Shown here: positions 49,655 through 60,981 of the stretch, piece by piece
Layout of the letters: each line of letters begins with the position of its first letter
How positions within the stretch are numbered: the stretch's first letter is position 1
Assembly (NCBI RefSeq): GCF_000210295.1
Contig: NC_026737.1
Span: 1,054,001 to 1,118,000, forward strand
DNA from: Trypanosoma brucei gambiense DAL972
Lineage: Eukaryota > Euglenozoa > Kinetoplastea > Trypanosomatida > Trypanosomatidae
Direction of reading: 5' to 3'
DNA length: 64,000 nucleotides
Translations under genes and position numbers: made by a program
The notes under the pieces: generated by a model
Databases searched by the model: none
The model's input: the letters and a program-made list of their open reading frames with translations, nothing else
Told to the model about the DNA's origin: nothing

Positions 49655-50320
49655 CGCAGGTGTGCTTCAGTGGGTAACAATAAAAAAATACTGCAACGAG
49701 GCCATGCTAACTTGAGAGATACCGAACGCTATTTCTTTTTTCCGGAAAAAATCACGCAGTCCCCTTTCCTTCTTTTGCTCATTAGATATTTCACGACTGT
49801 TCCTCGCGCCCTGCCCTACTCTACTTACGCATTTTTTTTTTTCGTAAATGCGTTCCTCTCATTTTACCCTCGGAAGGCATCACATGTGTATATGGAAACA
49901 AAGACAAAAACAAAAACAAAGAAAAAAATATGAAGGCCAGTCGGGCGCAGCATGAGCTCGTGCAAAGATGCTGTTGCACGTTTTTCTTTTTCTATTCGTT
50001 TACTGCCTTTGAAATGACAAACGAGTTGAGTAAAGGAAACAACTAAAATCTCTCCGCCCCCTCCCCACCAAATACCCAGCACCAACATACAAATACACAA
50101 ACATACATATGCGGAGACCTGTACGAGTAATCCCTCATACGTAGGTAAAAAAAAAAAACAAGTAATAATCAAGGATCGCCACGATATAAAGAAGACGGAA
50201 CGAAGGGAAGAGAATGATGAAAGAGCTGCATTCAAACTCACGGAACGCGTATTTCACCCCCACCTCAACTTTCCTCCGTATTGTGAGGTAACTCCTCCCG
50301 TCAAGATAAAAGAAAAAAAA

Positions 50321-50341
50321 AGCAGCAGCAGCAGCAGCAGC
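50321..50341. repeat. (AGC)7 microsatellite
   Basis: Seven AGC units, preceded by an A-run. It lies outside any supported coding region. Confidence 0.9.
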
Positions 50342-50507
50342 GGGCGCGTGCCCACCACTTCTGTCACGATTCACCGCTCTCTAATATGTACAAGCTACAT
50401 CAAAGGCAGCGGTTTGCGCGCAAACTCACCAAACAAACGAACAAATAAAACAAATAATTTTGATAAATAAATAAATGTAAATATAAATATACATGTATAT
50501 GTTTGTG

Positions 50508-52160
50508 TCACAACTCCGCACCCTCAGAAGGAAATTTCTCAGCGTTCTTTACGTTGGCTCTGTTGTCACTCTCGGTGGACTCACCCTCAGGATGGTGCGC
50601 CCCCTCTGTGTGACCCACGTAATCTTTCCTGACCTCGTCATAACGTGAGCTAAAGAGTTCTTTTATCCACTTCTCTGTCCTTTCCCTCAGTAAGGAAATG
50701 GGCAGGCGATGCTTCTCTGGAATAAAATATACCATTGGTTGCTCGCTAGTGTCTGTCTCCATCTCGACCCGAGATTCTTCAGTGACTTCGGCGCCCTCAG
50801 GATCAGCGCTGACGGCAGCAGCACCTCCTTCAGGCCGAGCCGGTGCCTTCCCCTCTGCCTCCGGCTTCTTCTCCAACATGAGAAATTCCATGAGTTCACG
50901 TGTGGAACTCTGTGTAAGGACATTTACCACGTTGGGAGGCACCACAAGTTCAAACGGCCGGTAGGTCGAGCCTAAAAAGTAGCTGTAAGCATTGTAGAAT
51001 TTGTCTGCGAACGTCTCCAGTACCATTTCTTCGAGTTTTCTCATTTCTACCAAAAGGTTCTCCAGCTCAGGTGGGAGATCCTCTTCCTCGACAAATCTCT
51101 TAGACTGAAGAGAATCGGATTCCTTACCTTCGGAAAGAAAACAATCACGCGCCTTTGCTCCTCGTGTGCTTCGTCTATCAGAGCTTACATCGGAATGACT
51201 GTCATTGCCGCGGAGGTACGCATCACAGAACGGTCCATCCCTAGTGATCACATAATATGCCTTGTCAACTCGGCGCAACATCTCCTGCTCGCTAAGCGAA
51301 CCCTCACGCATGGGCTCTCCGAACCGTGGTGCAAGGTTCATAGGCATATGACACTGTGTGGCCCTCTCTGCCACACGCAGTGAGCCACACCACAAGAACC
51401 ACAGCCGATCTTTCCCATCGCTCTTAAAGTACAAAACCATGCGTGTAATATATTTGTGCTCCGCGTGAAAGAAGTGCTTGATTATCTCCGCGCAAACGTT
51501 CTTTACCTCAAATGCTACGTGAGCGGAGACACCGCTCTCCTCGCTAAGGTACTCCGGCCCCTCATACGTCACTGTAACGACGAAGGGATCACTCTCAGCA
51601 CGCTTTCTGTCTTTAATGGGGTACTTGTTTGTACGTCGTTGAATCATGGCTATACGCGGGCTCCAGACAACTTTGATCACACTGTTGTGGTAACCCTTAG
51701 GGAAGACAAATCGCTGAAGTATGCCGTTGCTCTTGTTTTTTCGTGCGACAAAAGCACCAATGTCGTCCTTGTTCAACACCTGCACCCGTGTTGTTGTCTC
51801 CGTTACGCCGTTGTCCAAAATTTCTTCGTGGATGGACAAGTACGTGGCCACTATGGGAAAATTCTCCGCGACTTCACGGCTGAAGCCGAGCTCAATTGTG
51901 GCTGCATCCAAGTCCTTTCCCTGCCGCCGCACGATTTCCTGGCCCCTCACATCAGTTGTGTACCATCCACGAGGAAAGTTATGTTCGTATACCACTGTGT
52001 CAGGAACAAAGACGTTTCGGCATGGTTTCATTGTTTTGGGATCTCGTTTACACAAAAGATCATAGAAGGAGGTGATGATGTCGTCACCTTCCATGGGATG
52101 GTTCTTCATCCATGACTTTACCCTCCTGCGGTTGCTCTTAGCTGTAAAGGCGTTTTTCAT
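50508..52160 (-). CDS. Conserved-looking protein of unknown function, 550 residues
   Basis: Starts at the ATG at 52160. The frame continues upstream with another ATG at 52280, but strong acceptors at 52219-52218 and 52187-52186 fall between the two, so the shorter form is chosen. I do not recognise the family. The N-terminus is basic (NRRRVKSWMKNHP). Residues 20-330 look globular, with strands such as FVVTVTYEGPEYL and LWFLWCGSLRV. A Ser/Asp-rich linker lies near 330-370, a helical segment with LENLLVEMRKLEEMV follows, and the last 120 residues are acidic and low in order. No signal peptide, membrane helix or catalytic motif is seen. The hydrophobic segment in the longer frame is untranslated pyrimidine tract. 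Confidence 0.85.
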   Translation of the reverse strand: MKNAFTAKSNRRRVKSWMKNHPMEGDDIITSFYDLLCKRDPKTMKPCRNVFVPDTVVYEHNFPRGWYTTDVRGQEIVRRQGKDLDAATIELGFSREVAENFPIVATYLSIHEEILDNGVTETTTRVQVLNKDDIGAFVARKNKSNGILQRFVFPKGYHNSVIKVVWSPRIAMIQRRTNKYPIKDRKRAESDPFVVTVTYEGPEYLSEESGVSAHVAFEVKNVCAEIIKHFFHAEHKYITRMVLYFKSDGKDRLWFLWCGSLRVAERATQCHMPMNLAPRFGEPMREGSLSEQEMLRRVDKAYYVITRDGPFCDAYLRGNDSHSDVSSDRRSTRGAKARDCFLSEGKESDSLQSKRFVEEEDLPPELENLLVEMRKLEEMVLETFADKFYNAYSYFLGSTYRPFELVVPPNVVNVLTQSSTRELMEFLMLEKKPEAEGKAPARPEGGAAAVSADPEGAEVTEESRVEMETDTSEQPMVYFIPEKHRLPISLLRERTEKWIKELFSSRYDEVRKDYVGHTEGAHHPEGESTESDNRANVKNAEKFPSEGAEL

Positions 52161-52185
52161 GTTTCCAGAATTGGTTTCTTGCGAC

Positions 52186-52245
52186 CTACCCAATTGAAAT
52201 AAAAAACAAAGCAGAAACTGGAAGAAAAACAAAGAGAAAATCCGG
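52186..52245 (-). promoter_or_regulatory. Predicted trans-splice acceptors of the 550-residue protein gene
   Basis: The sense strand has TTTTCTCTTTGTTTTTCTTC then CAG (AG at 52219-52218), followed by a second tract ending GGGTAG (AG at 52187-52186). Both exclude the upstream ATG at 52280. Confidence 0.7.
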
Positions 52246-54047
52246 CAGATCGGCGAAGACACGGTGGGGCAAATGAGCATACAAACTTGGGCATGGGGCT
52301 CTACGAATATGCGTGCGCGCTCCGTACAGATATATGTTAACGACAAGGGAGCTCGAGATTACTTACTCGCTGGGTATTGGTATTCACTCCCTGATATTAA
52401 CCTCATCTATTGCACATACACACAAAAATGTCTTGTGTCTGATATGTTGTTCAGCGGCATGCTAGTCCCTCAACGATGGAAGTGAAAATGCTGATTGCTG
52501 CTCGCTGTTCAAGCCTTCCTTTTCCTCCTCTGAAACCGCCACGACCCGAGCCTAAACTCACCTTCTGCAGCTGAGTTGTTGACAACGATGCTGCTGCTCC
52601 ACACGCCGATTAAAATGGGCACCACTTCAAGACAACGGCGTCACACGCCCGTTGGACCACGGTAAAGCACCAATTCGTTGGAGCCCGAACACAGATCTGC
52701 CACAACGACTGTGAAGGAAGAAGAGACACAGAACCATTGTGCTCCTCATACCTTTCTGCGTTTCATCTGTATTTGAGTCGGCGGATCCTTCTGTGTCGAT
52801 GACATCAACAACTGCGGACGCGATTAGTACGAATTCCTTGCCCTTGCGATGTCGGACGACCCTCCCCCATCCCACGCCTTTACGCAGTACCTATCTCAAT
52901 TTCGTGACCTGATTTTCCTTCCCCTCTCAATGTGTTCTGCCTCTACTTCGTTAGTCGCTGGCGCACATCTTTGAAAACATGGGGCGCGACGCTACGCTCC
53001 GGTTATCAGTAAGGAAAAAGAGAGGGTGGGAAGAGAGTCAAATCGCAAAGAAATCACCGGGCATATATATATATATATATATTTTGAAAATGTCAATCAC
53101 AGTGGTACGATATGCGAGGTGTACAGCCACCCCATTACACCACACGCAAATCCGTCACACGAATGACAGAGATTAGTAACATTTTTCAAACGCACGCTAC
53201 GAACAACACACACCCCGTAATAAATATCAACGACATTTTTACGTGTCTCGTTTCTTAGTGCATTAATGTGAGCGTGGATGTTCAACACAGGCACACACAC
53301 GTCGTTAGTATTAAAAGATGGGGGCGGAGGAAGACGGTGATAAGATAATCTAAGGGGTGAAACAATCCTCCCAATGAAATCTCACAGAATGAAATGGTCT
53401 GTAAAAGGAGGCTTATCATTAACCTCATACTAAAATTCACGGCATCACGTTCGTTTCCCAACTCTATCGTTTCACCCACTCATTTCCCTTCCGTTACATT
53501 TCATGGTTTCCCCCCCCCCCTGGTGACAGGGGATAAGAGCGGGTTGGTAAGCGCAAAGTGTTATGAAATGAACGGTGTATGCGCAACAGACTGTCACTTT
53601 TCGTTATCCAATTCCAAGTGAACATATACCCTTCCCTGTTTTTGTACTCCTCTCTCCTCTTTCCCCTCCTCAATGCTTCCCTTGCCTTCCCTTTCTTCTC
53701 GCGTCTTACTGTTTTGTTTTATGTTTCCGTTTTGTTACACTTATTTTTTATCTTCTTTTTTCGTTCCTCACGATAAATATAATATTGATAGAAGCGCCCA
53801 ATGGAGGTCAAACGACCGAAGTCCCATTCGCGAAAAGCAATTTGTCTTGCTTCGTCTCCTCTCAGTTGCTCCAGCCGTAACAAGCCTCGTTCTGTTCTTA
53901 TGTTTACCTGTTTTTTATGAGATAATTTACGTCCCCTTCGTTTCTTCCACACCCTCCTATTCGACGATACATGACTGTTTTATCCCTTACATTCACATCG
54001 CTCCGCCAACCGTCGAAGCGAAGGTTACATTAACCTTAGCAGTAGCT
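52246..54047. other. Intergenic region, 3' flank of VP1
   Basis: About 1.8 kb without a recognised gene. It contains (TA)n at 53063-53081 and a run of eleven C at 53510-53520. The plus strand is pyrimidine-rich at 53630-53770. Confidence 0.55.
53063..53081. repeat. (AT)n microsatellite
   Basis: A short pure AT dinucleotide run in the VP1 3' flank. Confidence 0.85.
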
Positions 54048-56528
54048 TTACTTCACCAGAAGCCCTCCCAACTTGGACTGCACAACCGGGGCGAACACTA
54101 CTGAAATGATGGCCATTAACTTCACAAGAATATTCAGCGCTGGACCCGACGTGTCCTTCAGTGGGTCTCCAACCGTATCGCCAATCACCGCAGCCGCGTG
54201 CTGAGGCGAACCTTTTCCTTTACTCTTGTCACGTAGGCCACCCTTCTCAATATATTTCTTTGCGTTATCCCACGCCCCACCAGTGTTGGAGGCGCTGATG
54301 GCCACTTGCACACCAGAGACAAGTGCACCAGGAAGCAGCCCTGCAAGTGTGTAACGGCCAAACAAAATGCCAGTCACAATTGGAGCGAGCATCACCAGGC
54401 AAGCGGGGGCCACCATCTGCTGCAGTGCCGCACCCGTTGCAATGTTCACGCAACTCTCATAATCGGGCTCCTTCGTTCCAGCAGCCACGGCTGGATCCTG
54501 GAACTGGCGGCGGATCTCATTCACCATATCCATCGCTGCTACACCCACTGACTTCATCGTAAGGGCGGAAAACCAGTAAGGAAGCATGGCACCAAGGAGC
54601 AGGCCAGCCATCACTCGAGCATCCAACAAATTAACAGTGGAGATGCCAACACGTGACACGTACGCTCCATACAGAGCCAACGCCACAAAAGCAGCGGAAC
54701 CAATGGCAAAACCCTTTCCTATTGCGGCGGTGGTATTACCTGCAGCGTCAAGCGCGTCAGTGATCTCACGGATTTCATGTCCCATGTGAGCCATTTCAGC
54801 AATGCCACCGGCATTGTCAGAAATGGGGCCGTAGGCATCAATTGTCAGCGCAATAGACATGGTGGACAAAATGCCCAGCGCAGCAAGCGCATATCCGTAC
54901 AAACCCGCACAGTGGTGCGAAAGGTAAATCGTGAAAGCCATAGCCAGAATAGGAGGGAGCACCGAAATGTAACCGAGTGAAAGGCCGTAGATGATGTTCG
55001 TAGCGGCACCCGTTTCACACGACTCTGCGATCTCCTGCACAGGACGATAGCTGTTGGAAGTGAAGTACTCAGTGGAGTAACCAATAAGAAGACCAGACCA
55101 CAAACCGCATAGAACGCACACCATTGCCCTCCACTTGGTAGTTTCTACTGCTCCAACGGTAAAGGCATCTGGAAGTGAGTAAGCCGTTATGAACACAAGC
55201 ACAACCGTTGCGCCAATGGTTGACACCAGCAGCTGATGCTTGAGTGTGGGCTCGATGTCCTCAGCCCATTTCACACCACTGTTAGTTGCCGCAAGAAGTG
55301 CGGTACCAATACAAACGAAGATACCACCGGCAGTGATCAAAAGCGGGTACATCATGCAAGTGAAGTCTGCGCTGAGCTCGGCGGAGCTTGCAGCAATAAC
55401 CAGCGCCGCGCATGTCGCCTCACCAAAGCTTCCAAAGAGATCAGAACCCATGCCGGCAATATCACCAACGTTGTCACCGATGCAGTCGGCGATCACACCG
55501 GGGTTACGTGCGTCATCCTCGGGAATGTTCTTTTCCACTTTCCCTACAAGGTCGGCACCAACATCAGCGGCTTTGGTGTAAATACCACCTCCCACACGGC
55601 CGAAGCACGCCACGGATGACCCGCCCAATCCAAAAGCAGCGACACACTCGAACAATTCCGGCAACCTCTCGGCCGAGTCACCAAAGTACGTCTGCATCAG
55701 TTTCACCGTGCAGAAGAGAGCAAACAGACCAATGGATGTGAGTGCGAAACCCATTGTGATGCCACCTCGGAACGCTGTTTGGAACGCCAAAGCGTAACCC
55801 CGAGATTGGCTGCCATTTGCCAACACGTCATCGTCGCTCCCACCGCTTCCTACAGTCGCCATGACGGCGGTGCGGGAGTTGGTATACACCGCAATGCGCA
55901 TTCCAATCCAACCGGCGAGCACAGACGTGAAGGCTCCAATAACAAATGCGTAAAGCGAAAATGCAGCATTCACCCACGGAGCCTCCACGGCCACCGGAGG
56001 CCGGCCGTCTTTGCCTTCGCCCTGTGGTGAGGACATGGCCACGCCAAGTAGGAAATAGAGCAAAGCACCGAACCCAAGCATAAATATGCCCATGTACCGA
56101 TACTCTGCAAAAAGAAATGCGTTGGCACCGTCAGATACTCGCTTACTAATCACGTAGACGTTCCGCATCACCTCGTCAGTGAGATGAGCGTTACGCATGA
56201 TATTACCCTTGCCAGGGGTAATTTTAATGTCAGATGCAACATACCACCAGTACATGGCAAAACTGAAACCAAACGCACTAGCTAAGAAAATGATAGCAGT
56301 AGCTGTCGTGACACTCATCACTTTAATACCGCTTGTGATGGATACCGCGTCACCGGGTGCAGTCGGTGAATCCACCTTGCCTCTTCCCCCCAGCTCCTGT
56401 TGGTAAGTTGTGGCATTTTCGATTGGTTTGGGTGCTGTCTGCTCTTCAACCGTTGTGGCAACAGCAAGACTGCATAAACATGCCGTCACTACGGCTGCTT
56501 TTAGAAGCAGCGGTGACATTTTAATCAT
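54048..56528 (-). CDS. VP1: Vacuolar/acidocalcisomal proton pyrophosphatase VP1
   Basis: 826 residues; a second ATG at 56519 gives 823. A signal-peptide-like N-terminus (LLLKAAVVTACLCSLAVA) precedes about 16 membrane helices. The catalytic signature DVGADLVGKVE lies at 322-332, followed by the acidic pyrophosphate/magnesium-binding stretch ADCIGDNVGDIAGMGSDLF. GNTTAAIGKG at 597-606 has Ala at the position that is Lys in potassium-independent enzymes, so this is the potassium-stimulated type I class. The enzyme splits pyrophosphate to pump protons into acidocalcisomes. T. brucei has two nearly identical copies, VP1 on chromosome 4 and VP2 on chromosome 8; VP1 is chosen from the neighbours. Confidence 0.97.
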   Translation of the reverse strand: MIKMSPLLLKAAVVTACLCSLAVATTVEEQTAPKPIENATTYQQELGGRGKVDSPTAPGDAVSITSGIKVMSVTTATAIIFLASAFGFSFAMYWWYVASDIKITPGKGNIMRNAHLTDEVMRNVYVISKRVSDGANAFLFAEYRYMGIFMLGFGALLYFLLGVAMSSPQGEGKDGRPPVAVEAPWVNAAFSLYAFVIGAFTSVLAGWIGMRIAVYTNSRTAVMATVGSGGSDDDVLANGSQSRGYALAFQTAFRGGITMGFALTSIGLFALFCTVKLMQTYFGDSAERLPELFECVAAFGLGGSSVACFGRVGGGIYTKAADVGADLVGKVEKNIPEDDARNPGVIADCIGDNVGDIAGMGSDLFGSFGEATCAALVIAASSAELSADFTCMMYPLLITAGGIFVCIGTALLAATNSGVKWAEDIEPTLKHQLLVSTIGATVVLVFITAYSLPDAFTVGAVETTKWRAMVCVLCGLWSGLLIGYSTEYFTSNSYRPVQEIAESCETGAATNIIYGLSLGYISVLPPILAMAFTIYLSHHCAGLYGYALAALGILSTMSIALTIDAYGPISDNAGGIAEMAHMGHEIREITDALDAAGNTTAAIGKGFAIGSAAFVALALYGAYVSRVGISTVNLLDARVMAGLLLGAMLPYWFSALTMKSVGVAAMDMVNEIRRQFQDPAVAAGTKEPDYESCVNIATGAALQQMVAPACLVMLAPIVTGILFGRYTLAGLLPGALVSGVQVAISASNTGGAWDNAKKYIEKGGLRDKSKGKGSPQHAAAVIGDTVGDPLKDTSGPALNILVKLMAIISVVFAPVVQSKLGGLLVK

Positions 56529-56769
56529 CGCACACCTCCTTTTCTCACTTTTCTTGTCTCTTTGATATTACCTTTAAATCCTTTTTTTTAAAGGTCAGCT
56601 ACGCCCACCCGCGTGATAATTTGGAAGTCTGACGAGACCAAATACGAAATAAGAATAGTCGTAAACAATAAATAGAGGAGCAAATGAATTAGAAGCAGTG
56701 AAAAAATCCCCTTTGTTCCTTCCCTACACTTCTCTTGCTGATGAACGAACCAAGACTGAGGTTACTCCA

Positions 56770-56815
56770 CTGATATGTGAGACAAAATTAGGCACGTAAA
56801 AAAAAAAAATATACC
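56770..56815 (-). promoter_or_regulatory. Predicted trans-splice acceptor of VP1
   Basis: Twelve T, then ACGTGCCTAATTTTGTCTC and ACATATCAG with the AG at 56771-56770. The 241-nt leader down to 56529 contains no ATG. Confidence 0.55.
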
Positions 56816-57811
56816 CGGTGATACCATAACGTTAAAGATTTAACGGCATAATTGAGAAAAATAGCAACCCACGAAAGAAGGGCAGAAAAAGATGTAGTAA
56901 ATGGAATGCAAAATGAAAAAGAAGTGCCAGAAGGAAGGAGATGAGCTCCAACATGAGCATAACTGCCGCAACGGTTACTGAATTAAAGGGGAAAAGGCAA
57001 AATCGTTATCAATACAGGTAACTTTACATTGAGAGAAGTGCCTTTAAGTACGTGTTGCGGAGGCCACTGGTCAAAACACCAAGTACAACACAACAACGTT
57101 ATTTCATGTCGTGTACTCTCGGTAAATGGGCAGCACCCGCAACTACCAGTAATTCGGTGTCATGTCTCTGTTCCATTCCTTCTAACCCTTGTGAAAAAAA
57201 AAGTAAACAAACAAATTGACTCCTCACCCATTTTTTCTTTTGGATGGTCACTAATGAAACTTTTTTGAGCAGATAAAGCAAATAAACAAAAGAGACATAG
57301 CGGCAACAACTCCGCAGCATATCCCCCAAAGTATATTATAAACTAACGATCAAGCGAAAAAATACAAGAACAGAGATACAAGACAAATATTTGAAAGTTA
57401 TTAAAAGATGATGTAAAGCAATATCATAATGCATTATATTCAAATGATGGCGAAACATCAACCATACATGTGTACTCATGTATGAACCAACACAAGAAAT
57501 AAGTTCAACGTAACCCAATGATTGTTTCATTCGGTGCAACCACGGACATGGAGGCAAAAAAGGCAACCATTGTTAAAAAGGGGGAAAACGAAAAAGAAGA
57601 AAACAAGTATGTAACTACGCAAAGGATGTTGTTCAAATATTGTAGAGGTTGAAGAAATAGACGCACATGATGAAAAACGTTCCAAGTAAAGAGGGAGGGG
57701 GACAACAAGCAGACATAAGTACACAGTGATGTGTTTATGTGTCGATTTCCGTGTTGGAGTAATTGCGCCCCCTGGGATGCACCACGCAATACGTCACCAC
57801 GCGCTACCTGA

Positions 57812-57817
<6 letters not shown>

Positions 57818-57861
<44 letters not shown>
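57818..57861. repeat. (TA)22 microsatellite
   Basis: The longest pure dinucleotide run in the window, followed by CGTATATACATAG. Confidence 0.95.
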
Positions 57862-57862
<1 letters not shown>

Positions 57863-58283
57863 GTATATACATAGATATTCCCAGAGACTTCTCTGCGATT
57901 ATAGTTTTGCAGTAGCGGCCTCGTGATCATTTGCTGTAGAGAAATACGACATAGAGCTTTTCGATATCCCGATTCCCCTTCCCTCAAGGGAGATTGGTTG
58001 TGGGACGGTTCGTTCTCACCGCTTCTACCCGGATATTCATGCCGTTTCTGTGCGTCATTGTGATTCTGCCTATTTACGTCCTCCATTTTAAGACTGTTCA
58101 GTTATGTAATCTGTACCATCTATCAACCACTTGCTACTCACTGCTGCCGCCTCTGTTCTCAACCTGTGCAGGACTTCAGTGATCCTCCGCACTCAATACC
58201 GATGCTTGCTCACCCGTTGATGCAGCCGGATCCCACTTGTCGTGTGTGGTGTGTTCGTCGTTATTTCCTTTCATTATGCCAAT

Positions 58284-59073
58284 TTACTCATATGAGTCCG
58301 CATTATCGGCATCCAAATCAGGGAACTCAGTTTCATCTTGAGATAAGGCAGCTGTCCTGTTGGACAGATAGGAGCGGTCTCTCCTTCCATGAAACTTATT
58401 ACCCACTATGGGTAGCGTAACCTCTAGGTGGTGCGCATCTCTCTCCTTAACCGAACACTTTCCCCCATCATTCGTCTCAAGAAACTAGGAGCCTTGAAAG
58501 GCTCTCACGTATGCCAGGGCTGAGAAAACGTCAGGTACGGCCTCCATCTACTGAATGACTGAAACCGTTGAGGCAGAAGCAGCCTCTGCTCCAAAGCGGT
58601 GCGACGCGATGTTTCTGCTGACATACCTGAACCGAGCGCTTCGACGGGCATATTTTTGATAGTGGTGTTACAATTTCCTTCCTGCAGCGTGAAATCTGTT
58701 TCCACACTTCTATATCTCCGTATAACCAACGGCAAGGGACCCATTCACACCAGTGGAGGCGTGTACTTCCCCACAGTCAGAAATGGAAAGGGTTTCCGTG
58801 CTTTTCCAATCTGCAGGCGACCCGGCGCAGCACATTTTGCACCAGAGATATTTCCCGACACCCCCTCATGTGCTGCAACTCATTTATTGGGGGTTGTGTA
58901 TGAAGAAAAGCAGCCACTAATTCCTTCACATTATTTTCTAAGGAATGGGGAGGCAGTTTCTTCAGGGAAACCACCCATGATACATCGAGAGCCTCTTGCC
59001 CAGCACTTTGTTGCTTCACTTCAGCGGTCTCCTCATGCAAGATAACGTTTGCTTGCGTGTTGCCGCCTTTTTA
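58284..59073 (-). pseudogene. Possible decayed gene in a GC-richer island
   Basis: Sense-strand frames of protein-like composition occur in series but in different phases. They are 58777-59073 (with SWVVSLKKLPPHSLENNVKE), 58505-58744 (with ETDFTLQEGNCNTTIKNMP) and 58284-58547. The last contains one in-frame TAG at 58487-58485 and ends with DETEFPDLDADNADSYE and a stop. The pattern suits a gene broken by frameshifts and a stop. No family is recognised. On the opposite strand 58572-59045 is also open for 158 codons, so the direction is not certain. Chance in a GC-richer stretch cannot be excluded. Confidence 0.3.
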
Positions 59074-60981
59074 GCTCAGCATGACCCTGTTGAGTAATTG
59101 GTAACATTTTTTTTTTCCTTTCTATCTCACAGTTTCCTCTCGTCTTGCACGGTAAAGCTTTTCACCCCCTTTCCCCCTGTTTTCCACTCCTGTTGTGGTG
59201 CGTATAACTGACATAGTACAATATCCGTGTAGCCTCTGCAGGGAAACGTCAATTTGGGACGTTCACATCCCGGTCTTATTTATTTGTAAAGACATGTACA
59301 GAATTTTAATTTCCTTCTGTTATGTGCTTGTATATCTCCTTTGCCTTCCTTCGTTTTGTTTTTTACTTAAAAAATTAAAAGATACTACCGTAAAATCCTT
59401 TCACTCTCTTGAAGATGTTTCTGACGCTTAACAGATGTGGTTTAACGGACTCACCCGACCATGAGGTCTGCTCTCGCCTTCATCGTACGATTTTTATACA
59501 TTATATATACATATATACATACATATATGTATTTTTTGAGGGGGGTTATCAGATGACGCAAGTACACAAAAAGAAAGAATGAAGAAAAAAGTTAGACATA
59601 AAAAGTAATCAAAACATCATAGATACATGTACATACACATTAATATAATGGAAAACATACATATACATCAAGAAGTTGTGCTTTGACAACGTAAAAAAAA
59701 AAAATATTGCAGCGCCGACAGAACGCTGATATGACAGCCTAAGGCACTGAAGCGTAAACTCCATAAGTTCGTGTGTATATTAAGAGACCTCATGAAAGTC
59801 GATTGTCACCAGCCGGGGCATATATATATATATTTTTTTTTTGTTTATATGGGGAAGGACTAAATGAATAAGTTAGGGACGAAGGGAATATTAGTTGCAT
59901 TAACTCGCCACAGAAAAAAAAAGTGGCCCCCGACCAACATCCCTTCACTATACCACATGAATCTCTTCTTTTTATTTTTTCCAGGACAGGATTGAGCCGG
60001 TTGAAAGGGCGTGTGAAGACGTCATTCACGATATGCCGCGCCTCCCAGGCGGTAGAAAAGAAATCGCGAGAAGCGGTTGCCGAAATAAAATAATCAAAAA
60101 TGCAAGAAAGCGAAGTGACGTAACAAACTCCAATTGAGGGAGGCACATACACGTGCGCGCACACCGCAATACCAACGTAAAAACACATGTAGGAACGGGA
60201 ATAAAAGTGCTCTAAAACCCTGTTCAGTAATGTCTCGTAAAAGTGTGGAACATCAAACGAGAGTTCATGTGCTTTGCGCTTACCCGCGGATAATTGAGCA
60301 GATGCATGATAGGATCTCAAAAAGGCACATAGTTGTAGAAAAAAAAAAGAATAAAATCAGTTCCGAAGTTAATGAAAAAGTCTACGCATGTATATGTTGA
60401 AAACGTCAACAAATGCATGACCACAACGTTCCTGTGGCCAACTATATGGCATGATGGAGCAAGCGTGGCTATACAAGCACACCCTCCTCATAGCAAACAA
60501 TAGTAATACCAACAATAGGGGGGGGGCGGTACCTTTTTTAAAAAGAGGAGCAAAAGACAGAGGAGATGCAAGAACAGAATGGCGCCTTTTCTTCTCTTTG
60601 CTCAGCCCTTCGATCCACCGTTCTCCACGTGCGCCCCCTCCCTCTAAGGGTTTCCCCTTTACACTGCCAGACGATCCACCCGACACAAAATGTAGATATG
60701 CGAAAATGAACGAACAAATACATATGCGCAGTAAACAAGGAAAGGGCCGCATGATGGCTGCACCCACTCATTTACATATTCCCTTCCTGCCCACACCAAC
60801 GTCTGGTGGTGTCTTGATATATGGAATAACGACATCAGTATATGAAAATAACATGCAAAACCATGCACACCGTGATGCAAAAGTATTCACATAAGAATGT
60901 TCTCTGAGAGTGTTCCGGTGACCTCAGACAAAAGACCAAAGAAATACGCACCACCCCCTTTTCTCCTTCTTTTCCGTTTGG

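Larger units (their letters stand above)
48021..50507. other. Long intergenic region with two microsatellites
   Basis: About 2.5 kb without a recognised gene. It contains (TA)n at 49631-49654, (AGC)n at 50321-50341 and scattered poly-A/poly-T. Most is probably 3' UTR of the gene ending at 50508. Confidence 0.55.
56816..60981. other. 4.2-kb gene-poor region, 3' flank of the LRR gene
   Basis: No intact gene. It contains a 44-nt (TA)n run at 57818-57861, many A-runs, and a GC-richer island at about 58140-59080 treated as a possible relic. It may partly be a long 3' UTR of the LRR gene. Confidence 0.55.

Noticed and set aside
52161..52280. N-terminal extension with a hydrophobic segment on the 550-residue protein
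   Set aside because: The hydrophobic residues are encoded by the pyrimidine tract of the splice acceptor, so the part is not in the mRNA.
57505..58086. 193-codon minus-strand frame
   Set aside because: A large part is Tyr-Ile repeats from the TA microsatellite. The remainder has no protein-like features.
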